Shown piece after piece: positions 1 to 7,305 of a stretch of DNA of 64,000 nt. The DNA is taken from the NCBI RefSeq assembly GCF_000317225.1, contig NZ_AJLL01000097.1:1-64000 (forward strand), written 5' to 3'. The position numbers and the translations under genes are program-made. Each line of letters starts with the position of its first letter. Position 1 is the stretch's first letter. This DNA is from Fischerella thermalis PCC 7521. GTDB lineage: Bacteria > Cyanobacteriota > Cyanobacteriia > Cyanobacteriales > Nostocaceae. The notes below the pieces were generated by a model, which saw nothing but the letters and a program-made list of their open reading frames with translations, did no database searches and was not told where the DNA came from.

Positions 1-18
1 TTTTATCGGTGTTTGGTT

Positions 19-390
19 TTATCGCACAATCCGTTTAATTTCGACTTTGGGATTACCGAAATTTATCAGTAAACAGACTTTTAGTCGAGAGGCTTTTAAG
101 TAACTCATACATTGGGCAAAGTTACCATCATCCAAGTTTTTCACCGCTTTGAGTTCTACTAGTACGCACTCTTCTACTATTAAGTCAACAAAATACTCTC
201 CAACTACAATACTGTCATATAGTATTTGTAAATTGTATTGTTGTTTTACTCGTAACCCTGCCTTCCGTAATTCATGACACAAAGCATTTTCATACACCTT
301 TTCTAAAAAGCCGACGCCCAAAATGTTACTTACTGTGTACGCACAGCCGATAATTTTCTGCGTAATTTTATCTATTTCATCTGGATGCAT
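19..390 (-). CDS. GxxExxY family protein (PD-(D/E)XK nuclease-like fold)
   Basis: A complete 123-residue protein. The family signature is visible as GVGFLEKVYENAL (residues about 25-37), the glycine-x-x-glutamate-x-x-tyrosine motif. Further on, DLIVEECVLVELKA (about residues 69-82) fits the D...E-x-K core of the PD-(D/E)XK nuclease fold to which this family (PF13366) is assigned. The protein is small and has no signal peptide or membrane segment, so it should be cytoplasmic. The physiological role of GxxExxY proteins is not established. The gene stands alone and is divergent from the hydrolase that begins 45 bases away, so the two may share a promoter region. The start is the ATG at 390. Family assignment is firm, nuclease activity is only inferred. 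Confidence 0.85.
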   Translation of the reverse strand: MHPDEIDKITQKIIGCAYTVSNILGVGFLEKVYENALCHELRKAGLRVKQQYNLQILYDSIVVGEYFVDLIVEECVLVELKAVKNLDDGNFAQCMSYLKASRLKVCLLINFGNPKVEIKRIVR

Positions 391-434
391 CTGTATTCAT
401 TTATAGTTAAGTTCATAATTCCTCCATCATACCC

Positions 435-2066
435 ATGCTCAAAGTCCTTCCTAAACAAACCGCATCCATGTACACTCGCGATGGAATTCGTCTAGATGCA
501 GATATTTATCGCCCTGATGCTGAAGGGAAATTTCCGGTATTATTGATGCGCCAACCTTATGGTAGAGCGATCGCATCTACTGTTGTCTATGCCCATCCAC
601 GTTGGTACGCTGCCCAAGGTTATATTGTGGTGATTCAAGATGTCCGGGGACGCGGTACGTCAACTGGTGAATTTAAATTGTTTGCCCATGAAATTGCTGA
701 CGGTGAAGATGCAGTGAATTGGGCTGCAAGTTTACCCGGTAGTAATGGGGCTGTGGGAATGTATGGTTTTTCCTACCAAGGAATGACTCAGCTATATGCT
801 GCTGCTGCTAAACCAGCAGCCCTGAAAGCGATTTGTCCGGCGATGATTGGTTATGATTTATACACAGATTGGGCTTATGAAGGTGGTGCATTCTGTTTGC
901 ACACTAATCTGGCTTGGGCAATACAATTAGCGACGGAAACTGCCCGTTTGCGAGGAGATAAACAAGCTTATCAAGCTTTATTAGCAGCATCTCGGAATTT
1001 ACCTCTATACGATCCCATTCCCACACGTCCTGAAGTTCTCCAAAATCTTATCCCAGATTCTTTTTATCACGAGTGGGTAGAACACTCCCAACCCGATGCT
1101 TACTGGGAAAATCTTTCGCCCAAAACGCATTTGCAAAATATTGATTTGCCCATGTTTCATATCGGGGGATGGTTTGATACATATTTGCGTGGTACCCTGA
1201 ATTTATATAAAGAGATGGCAGCCCGCAGTCAGTACCGCCAACAGCTTTTAGTGGGGCCGTGGGCGCATTTACCTTGGGGTCGCAAAGTTGGTGAAGTGGA
1301 CTTTGGTGTTAATGCTATTAGCCCTGTAGATCGAATGCAAATATGTTGGTTTGACCAGTTCCTTAAAGGTATAGACACTGGTTTAACCCATCAGTTACCT
1401 GTGTGGCTCTTTGAGATGGGCAGCAATACTTGGCAAGGATTTCTCAGCTTTCCTGAATTTGAACACAAACCCTACTTTTTGTCAAGTTACGGAATAGCTG
1501 GTATTCGCGAGGACGAAGGCATTCTCACCACGGCTTGCCCAGAAAATGCCGTAGATGATGTCTTAGTTCATGACCCGTGGCGACCTGTTCCTAGTTTGGG
1601 TGGTCATGCGGGCATACCTGCGGGTGTTTTTGAGCGATCGCACATTGATTGTCGTTCTGATGTTTTAACTTACACCAGTGAACCACTTGATTTTGACTTG
1701 CATTTAGCAGGCGATGTAGTCGTAGCTATTTCTTGTAGTGCTGACAAACCCAGCTTTGATTTATCTGTGGTGCTATCGGAAATTTATCCTGATGGAAAAG
1801 TGTATAACTTGACACAAGGTTATCTACGTTGTCAAGATGGTATGAATCATACTACTAGAAAAATTCAATTACAAACAACTTGTGCGCGCATTGCTAGAGG
1901 TAATGCCTTGCGATTAAGTTTAAGTGCGTCTTGTTTTCCAGCCTATGCAATTAACTTTGGTAATAATTCAAGTATGGGTATGGAAGCAGAAATTATTACA
2001 TTAACAATCAGTTGTGGAGGCGCTTCCCTTTCCCAAATTTTACTCCCTGTAATTGCAGGATCTTGA
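435..2066 (+). CDS. CocE/NonD family alpha/beta hydrolase (X-Pro dipeptidyl-peptidase S15-like)
   Basis: 543 residues, the normal length for the CocE/NonD family of serine esterases and peptidases. The N-terminal alpha/beta-hydrolase half starts with the typical RDGIRLDADIYRP segment. The probable catalytic triad is visible: Ser113 in GFSYQGM, Asp248 in GGWFDTY and His278 in GPWAH. The C-terminal 200 or so residues should form the jelly-roll domain characteristic of the X-Pro dipeptidyl-peptidase C-terminal region. No signal peptide is seen, so it is probably cytoplasmic. Members hydrolyse acyl esters, amides or proline-capped peptides, and the substrate cannot be told from sequence. It is a single-gene unit, divergent from the GxxExxY gene and convergent with the SRPBCC pseudogene. 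Confidence 0.88.
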   Translation: MLKVLPKQTASMYTRDGIRLDADIYRPDAEGKFPVLLMRQPYGRAIASTVVYAHPRWYAAQGYIVVIQDVRGRGTSTGEFKLFAHEIADGEDAVNWAASLPGSNGAVGMYGFSYQGMTQLYAAAAKPAALKAICPAMIGYDLYTDWAYEGGAFCLHTNLAWAIQLATETARLRGDKQAYQALLAASRNLPLYDPIPTRPEVLQNLIPDSFYHEWVEHSQPDAYWENLSPKTHLQNIDLPMFHIGGWFDTYLRGTLNLYKEMAARSQYRQQLLVGPWAHLPWGRKVGEVDFGVNAISPVDRMQICWFDQFLKGIDTGLTHQLPVWLFEMGSNTWQGFLSFPEFEHKPYFLSSYGIAGIREDEGILTTACPENAVDDVLVHDPWRPVPSLGGHAGIPAGVFERSHIDCRSDVLTYTSEPLDFDLHLAGDVVVAISCSADKPSFDLSVVLSEIYPDGKVYNLTQGYLRCQDGMNHTTRKIQLQTTCARIARGNALRLSLSASCFPAYAINFGNNSSMGMEAEIITLTISCGGASLSQILLPVIAGS

Positions 2067-2130
2067 AAACTAGGTAGGAGGCAGAAGGCAGGAAGGGTAA
2101 TAATTTTCATGTTTGGTTATGTACCAACGT

Positions 2131-2641
2131 TCATGAATGGCTTCCAACAGAACCGTTTGACCTTCGATGTAGTTCATCGCCAATTTGCTGTTCTGGTTCT
2201 TCACCAAAAAGTTTAGCGATCGCTGCTCCCAATGCCCCCCGGGTGGGTTATATTCCATAACCACTTTGACTTCAGTACCCCGATCACTAGGTGCTTTCGT
2301 GAAGCGGACAAAACCAGAGTTATCTACATCTGACCCTTCTGCGGAAGCCCAAGAAATAAATTCGTTTTCCCGGTCTTCTAGGATATACGCATCCCATTCC
2401 ACACTTTGACCCCAAGGTGCATTAGCAATCCAGTGCGACTTTTTTCGTCATACACCTCCACATTTTTAAGATGCTTCATGAACCTGGGCAGATTCTCAAA
2501 GTTATGCCAAAAGCGGTAAAGTTCATCTGCGGATTTGATAGCTTGGTTCATTCCTGGTGTCACAGTATCTTGGAGAACTGTAAACACTGAACGAATATGT
2601 ATTGCAGCAGCAGTTGGTTCTACTCCCTCTTTTTTGCTCAC
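2131..2641 (-). pseudogene. SRPBCC (START/Bet v1-like) protein, frameshifted and truncated
   Basis: Two overlapping reading frames together encode one SRPBCC cyclase/dehydrase-like domain. The first (GTG at 2641) contains DELYRFWHNFENLPRFMKHL, the second EWDAYILEDRENEF and DVDNSGFVRF. They join if one base is added to the T6 run at 2440-2445 (A6 on the coding strand), which gives DEKKSHWIANAPWGQ. A second break lies at the C6 run 2235-2240: one more base restores [17 protein letters not shown], the usual family C-terminus, which otherwise reads out of frame. The tail after about 2160 is degenerate. The N-terminal membrane region found in many cyanobacterial relatives is missing, and a MITE-like element sits just upstream of the GTG. 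Most likely a pseudogene, although both breaks are single-base losses in homopolymers and could be sequencing errors. Confidence 0.8.
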
Positions 2642-2651
2642 CCGTGCAATA

Positions 2652-2801
2652 GGCGTTGCTGAATTTGGTCATGAATTATGTGTGCATACATTTTTGTAGT
2701 TCGATGCCAAATCATTGACCAGACGTAGACGTAGCAATGCTACGTCTCTACGTCTGGTCATACCCGTGAATTGTAAATTCATATCTTGATTCAGCAACGC
2801 C
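2652..2801. mobile_element. 150-bp MITE-like element with terminal inverted repeats and 8-bp target duplication
   Basis: The element begins GGCGTTGCTGAAT (2652-2664) and ends with the exact reverse complement ATTCAGCAACGCC (2789-2801). It is flanked by the direct repeat GTGCAATA (2644-2651 and 2802-2809), the expected footprint of transposition. The centre (about 2717-2761) is a long imperfect palindrome built from AGACGTAGC...GCTACGTCT. It has no coding capacity, so it would have to be moved by a transposase supplied in trans. Related partial copies lie at 12189-12280 and 16598-16679. It lies between the SRPBCC relic and surE. Confidence 0.8.
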
Positions 2802-2894
2802 GTGCAATAAACTCTTGCAGTGAGAAATGAATTACAGAAATATTAAATGAGCTAAAAAGGAGAAAATGTAAAAGTTGGATATTGCCAAAATATT

Positions 2895-3614
2895 ATGACC
2901 TTAATTCTGACTAATGACGATGGGATTGACGCTCCAGGTATTAAAGCACTTCGTGAAGCTGTAAACAGACTTGGTATGAATGGCAAATATCCAGCATCCA
3001 GTACTCACTTACCCGTGATTATAGCCGCTCCTAGAGATCATCTCTCCGGCTGTGGGCATCAAGTAACCACAACTCAACCGATACACGTTCACCATCGCTC
3101 AGATCATGAGTATGCCATTGCAGGTACTCCTGCTGATTGCGTGAGAATTGCGATAACACATATCTGTGAGCATGTCAACTTTGTCATATCTGGCATCAAT
3201 GCTGGTGGTAATTTAGGAGTAGATGCCTATATTTCTGGTACTGTTGCTGCGGTAAGGGAAGCAGCGATGCATGGTATTCCGGGAGTTGCGATATCTCACT
3301 ATCGCAAAGGTAAACTTAATGTTGATTGGCATGTAGCTGCACGCTGGACAGCGAATGTTTTAGCTGACCTACTCAACCGTCCTTGGGAAGCGGGAACTTT
3401 TTGGAATGTAAATTTACCCCATCTCTTGCTAGGAGAACCCGATCCAGAAGTAGTATTTTGCCAACCTTGTACTAAACCATTGCCCATTAACTACCGCATA
3501 GAAGGTGATAAATTCTATTATGCTGGCGTATATCAACAGCGCGATCGCACTCCTGGCAGTGATGTTGATGTTTGCTTTTCAGGTAAAATCGCAGTCACTC
3601 AGTTAAAAGTATAA
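2895..3614 (+). CDS. surE: 5'/3'-nucleotidase SurE
   Basis: 239 residues, a typical SurE length. The N-terminus MTLILTNDDGIDAPGI is the SurE signature, in which the two adjacent aspartates (Asp8, Asp9) bind the catalytic divalent metal. The other conserved blocks are present: PRDHLSGCGH, the AGTPADCVR segment and SGINAGGNLG, which carry the remaining metal and phosphate ligands. SurE is a cytoplasmic phosphatase acting on nucleoside 5'- and 3'-monophosphates and is linked to stationary-phase survival in bacteria. A purine-rich AAAAGGAGAAAA lies about 25 bases upstream, rather far for a ribosome site. The region just upstream carries the MITE-like element, which may have altered its promoter. 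Confidence 0.95.
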   Translation: MTLILTNDDGIDAPGIKALREAVNRLGMNGKYPASSTHLPVIIAAPRDHLSGCGHQVTTTQPIHVHHRSDHEYAIAGTPADCVRIAITHICEHVNFVISGINAGGNLGVDAYISGTVAAVREAAMHGIPGVAISHYRKGKLNVDWHVAARWTANVLADLLNRPWEAGTFWNVNLPHLLLGEPDPEVVFCQPCTKPLPINYRIEGDKFYYAGVYQQRDRTPGSDVDVCFSGKIAVTQLKV

Positions 3615-3678
3615 ATTAGTGACTAGTGATCATTTCGAGGGAGACTGAGGAGAATTAATTTATAAAGTAAATCTAAAG

Positions 3679-3730
3679 TAGGGGAGCCGGTGCGGTGGAC
3701 GGGTTTCCCGGTACAAAGCATCTGGCGTTG
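3679..3730. repeat. Intergenic GGGGAGCCGGTGCGGT... repeat
   Basis: A GC-rich block in an AT-rich gap between surE and the next gene, containing GGGGAGCCGGTGCGG and GGGTTTCCCGG. This resembles dispersed intergenic repeats I know from Nostocales genomes. Translations of the region on either strand look like noise. Its copy number elsewhere cannot be judged from this window. Confidence 0.4.
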
Positions 3731-3876
3731 TGTCACAGCTTTAGCCTGACGCACTATCTTATGTTGCGGTAGGTTAGGCGCTTTGATAAAGTTTTTGTTA
3801 CCAATCATCTCGAAATACGCGCCTAACACGCCCAACCGTAATTTTATTTATACTTTATAAATATCTCTAAAGCTTG

Positions 3877-4557
3877 ATGGTTAACAAATTTATCTATCTT
3901 CACGGCTTTGCTTCTAGTCCTAATTCTGCCAAAGCTCGGTATATACGCGATCGCTTTGCGGAACTTAATATCAAGGTGAATATTCCTGATTTAAATTTTG
4001 GTGATTTTTCCCACTTGACAATTACTCGCCAAATTAATCAAGTCGCGTCAATCATTTCAGCAGATGGTAAAGGGGATACAGAACAATCTCCACCTCAATC
4101 TACACCAGTAACCCTCATTGGTTCCAGTCTCGGCGGTTTAACAGCTGCTCACCTAGCACAGCAATATCCCCAGGTGCAACAGCTGATTTTGTTAGCACCA
4201 GCCTTTGGCTTTTTATCCCACTGGTTAGCCCAGCTAGGAGATGCACAAGTACAACTTTGGCAAAAAGAAAAGTATTTAATGGTTTATCATTATGGCGAAG
4301 GGCGATCGCTACCTTTAAGTTATGATTTCCTAACAGATGCGGCTCAATATCAAGAAGAAATATTACAGCGCCCAATTTCTACCCTCATCCTACATGGAAA
4401 AAATGATGAGGTTATTCCGATCCAAGCCAGTCGTGCTTTTGCTAAATCACGTCCTTGGGTAGAGCTAGTGGAATTAGAGAGTGATCACGCCTTAAGTAAT
4501 GTCCTAAGACAAATTTGGCAAGCAATCTACCAGTTTTGCCAGCTAAATAAAAGTTAA
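3877..4557 (+). CDS. YqiA/YcfP-type alpha/beta-fold esterase
   Basis: A 226-residue serine hydrolase. FIYLHGFASSPNS near the N-terminus is the oxyanion region of the YqiA/YcfP group, IGSSLGG is the nucleophile elbow, and the C-terminal LILHGKNDEVIP and ESDHAL carry the probable catalytic Asp and His. The family is cytoplasmic and thought to cleave short acyl esters; the natural substrate is unknown. I chose the ATG at 3877 over the in-frame TTG at 3874. The gene is convergent with the unknown gene ending at 4565, seven bases away. Confidence 0.85.
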   Translation: MVNKFIYLHGFASSPNSAKARYIRDRFAELNIKVNIPDLNFGDFSHLTITRQINQVASIISADGKGDTEQSPPQSTPVTLIGSSLGGLTAAHLAQQYPQVQQLILLAPAFGFLSHWLAQLGDAQVQLWQKEKYLMVYHYGEGRSLPLSYDFLTDAAQYQEEILQRPISTLILHGKNDEVIPIQASRAFAKSRPWVELVELESDHALSNVLRQIWQAIYQFCQLNKS

Positions 4558-4564
4558 ATTAAGT

Positions 4565-5119
4565 TTAATAAACTAGTCTACTATCTATATTACTGCCTAA
4601 ACGGCGTACTATTGAAACTGTTTGTGGTAAAACACCTACTAATAGTGCAAATGCTTCATCTGGCAAATGTTCTACCATCTCAAGCGGAAAGTACTGCTCA
4701 AATTGATCCAGAATCTTTTGAACTCGCTGAGTAGGTACAGGGTTTTCTGTAATCTGTTTGATTAGCCTAATCCATTGTCGCCTAATTAAATAAGCTTTCT
4801 GCCGCTCTTCATTGGTTTCAGGAGTTAATAAAGATAAATTTCCTATTGGTAATACTCCTTGACAATCACAATCATAATCGCCGCCTACCGCTGCTCCTGG
4901 ACCAGCAAACTCTGTATGGTAGCGTTTAAAGAGTATCAACCCATTTCGTCTTCGACTGTTAACAATGAAAACCTTTCTACTTAGCAAATTTGTTAGGATA
5001 TCCGAGCCATAGGATTGCTCAGTTCCATCTGACATGACAATATAGTCAAGAAAACTTGTGTCTGGGTAATAAGTAGATACCATAGCAGTCTGATAGCGTT
5101 GATTTTTTTCGCTATCCAT
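4565..5119 (-). CDS. Conserved-looking hypothetical protein
   Basis: 184 residues, not assigned to a named family. The start is well supported: ATG at 5119 preceded by GAAAGAAG. The middle contains a glycine- and cysteine-bearing stretch (AGPGAAVGGDYDCDCQGVLP) that might bind metal or fold as a turn-rich loop. The C-terminal third is helical and ends with FEQYFPLEMVEHLPDEAF and LLVGVLPQTVSIVRRL, a pattern that reads like a helical interaction module. There is no signal peptide or clear membrane helix. Codon use looks like its neighbours. Real gene likely, function unknown. Confidence 0.65.
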   Translation of the reverse strand: MDSEKNQRYQTAMVSTYYPDTSFLDYIVMSDGTEQSYGSDILTNLLSRKVFIVNSRRRNGLILFKRYHTEFAGPGAAVGGDYDCDCQGVLPIGNLSLLTPETNEERQKAYLIRRQWIRLIKQITENPVPTQRVQKILDQFEQYFPLEMVEHLPDEAFALLVGVLPQTVSIVRRLGSNIDSRLVY

Positions 5120-5933
5120 CTTCTTTCAAAACGAGGATGAATTTGGGACTAGTTTGTGTCTAAATATAGATATATTGCTATTAAATCAAAGTTTTGATTT
5201 TTTATTAACAAGATTGCTTCTGTGAATGTAACTTATGATGAAACTTAATAGAGACTGTGCTGTAATTGATTATCCATATTTTATGAGACTTAACATTGAT
5301 TTGTCTGCTGTATACATGGTATTTTTTTTAAAGTTTCTATAAAGATGAAGATTTTTAATACAAAGTTATTGTGAGGTCTTGACAGATGACTTTCAGTGTT
5401 TTTACTGAATATATCTAAAATAACGAAATATTTTATATCGCACTCATAAATCATTATTCATTATTTATATATTATTTTTCGACCAACAAATTTGAACAAT
5501 ATATACTAAAAAACATATATTTTTGTTTGTACAAATTCACAATTGAATTTTAACAAGACTCTATCATGATTTTTCAAATCTAATATAAAAGTATTAGTTT
5601 TTTATTTATAACAGATTTTATCAAAAATTACCTTGGCTGGCATCTTCTGAATTTCACGAGAAAAGATATACATTTATTTAACTAATGTAATAAAAATTTA
5701 TTAAAACCATCAAATTACAAAGTGATTAGAAATTAAGTATGTATGGCTAAGAGCAACTGAATACTCAGCCAACCAAAGTTTTCCATGATTTAGCAAGGAA
5801 TTAATTGCTATTCTCAAATCGAGGATTAGTAGAAGACAAAAGATACAGTAAACAGGCAAAAAGACTTTTCTAGGCTATTCCTAGTTATAAGTAAAAGAAA
5901 GTTGACATTTCCCGTCCACCCATCACTTAAAAA
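5120..5933. other. Gene-free AT-rich region
   Basis: 814 bases, very AT-rich, with stops in all frames and no recognisable RNA, terminator or repeat. The part next to 5120 presumably carries the promoter of the hypothetical gene on the minus strand. Nothing else seen. Confidence 0.6.
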
Positions 5934-6554
5934 TTAGCTAGTTGAATTGGGCATAAGATGCTTATGCAATAATATCTGTCGTGAGTTTCTAAAAAATAAT
6001 ATATTCCAATTAGATTCCACTTTATGCACACGATATCCGAACTTGAGATAGAGTTGCCGTGCCTGATGGTTGTTTTCTAGGACATGAAGATATAAATCTT
6101 CAAATCCCCATTCTCTAACAAATTTTTCACTAGCTTGAAGTAATTGAGAGGCTGCACCCTGTCTACGGCACTTTGACAAAACAGCCAAATTAGACAGGTA
6201 AGGAAAAACTTTGCCAACCTCTGTCCAAGAATCACTGAACCGCACACCTACCTCCAAAGTACCAACTAAGTTATTAGGTGTATTGGCTGCGGTGTCAACG
6301 ACAACTAAACAGACGTGGTGGGATGTAGATGATACTAATCGGTGTCTTAAATCTTCATAAATACCCAAGCGTAGCAAAGGGAAAGCCCATGCCCAGATAC
6401 CATTTTGGGAGTGAAAGCTTTCAGCAATAATTTGGGCAACGCTAGTCAAATCAGCAGGTGTCGCTGTACGGACTTGGAACCGACAGGAAGCTTGTTCAGC
6501 AGATGCTGCTGTGACTGGTGGTTGATGGGATTGTTGGAAAAACCAGGGTGTCAA
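5934..6554 (-). CDS. GNAT family N-acetyltransferase
   Basis: 206 residues. The GNAT fold is recognisable: FQVRTATPADLTSVAQIIAESF opens the domain (motif C/D region), and SNLAVLSKCRRQGAASQLL is motif A, with RRQGAA matching the R/Q-x-x-G-x-A acetyl-CoA pyrophosphate loop. NNHQARQLYLKFGYR is motif B. The group transfers an acetyl group from acetyl-CoA to an amine, in RimI-like members a protein N-terminus; the substrate here is unknown. The first 25 residues look disordered. The only plausible start is a TTG at 6554, so the true N-terminus is uncertain. It is a single-gene unit. Confidence 0.85.
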   Translation of the reverse strand: MTPWFFQQSHQPPVTAASAEQASCRFQVRTATPADLTSVAQIIAESFHSQNGIWAWAFPLLRLGIYEDLRHRLVSSTSHHVCLVVVDTAANTPNNLVGTLEVGVRFSDSWTEVGKVFPYLSNLAVLSKCRRQGAASQLLQASEKFVREWGFEDLYLHVLENNHQARQLYLKFGYRVHKVESNWNILFFRNSRQILLHKHLMPNSTS

Positions 6555-7305
6555 GGCTAGTTATGTGGTGAATTAATAGAACAAAAATCCTTTCAAATAT
6601 CGTAAAACACCATTCAATACTATGTGAAAAACTTAAAAAAAGCTGGTGTGAGGCATAGGGGATAGAGGATAGGTGAATGGGGATTGGGGATTGGGCATGA
6701 ATCAGTGACCAGTTTAATTTGATAACTGATAACTGATTAGTTGTCCTTCTTGTCCCCCTTGTCTCCATAGTCCCCCTTCCCTTGTCCCTATTATCTATTC
6801 TCTTACCACTTGTCTAGTTGATAATCCTAATGGCTAAATTGTAAATAGCTATTTGTCTAATAGTATACTTTGCTCTTTAATCTTAGTTGTTGTGGGATTG
6901 CTGACTTGAAAATGACTGTTATAAATAAAATTTACCCAAAAGTGTTAGTGTCGATGCTACGGCGGGAAAAATTAATATGCAGCTTCAGTTGGATTGTTCA
7001 ACCAGTCTTGATTGCTGTATATGCTATAAAACAGTTCTCGTTGGAGGTGAGCAGAGATTTGGCTACAAAACAAAAATTCTGTCAAACTAATACTGAGCAT
7101 CAAATTAATTGGGGTGCACCAAAGCAAACAGTAATCGGCATAATTTATTGAGACAGATGGCTGTGAGCAAACCCTCTTCCAATCAGCACTCATGTGGGCA
7201 AACGGCTTAGGTCGTCAAAATGCTCTGCTCTTACCTGAGTCAGTTTCATCCTTATCTGATCAGATTATTGTTTATCCGACTGCCTTTGCAGCAGGAAAGC
7301 GGTGC
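6555..7305. other. Intergenic region with low-complexity repeats
   Basis: Contains runs such as GGGGATTGGGGATTGGG (about 6678-6695), TGATAACTGATAACTGATTAG and CCTTGTCCCCCTTGTC-type stretches, the low-complexity spacer DNA common in Nostocales. Open frames here (for instance 6870-7151) have no recognisable content. The end of the region should hold the promoter of the CyaC-like gene. Confidence 0.5.

Noticed and set aside
3623-3835. A 70-codon minus frame after surE
   Set aside because: It lies over a GC-rich spacer repeat and reads as noise.
5120-5933. A possible small RNA in the AT-rich gap
   Set aside because: No stable GC-containing hairpin, promoter or terminator could be seen.
6870-7151. 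A 93-codon frame before the CyaC-like gene
   Set aside because: No recognisable domain, no ribosome site, and composition like the surrounding spacer.
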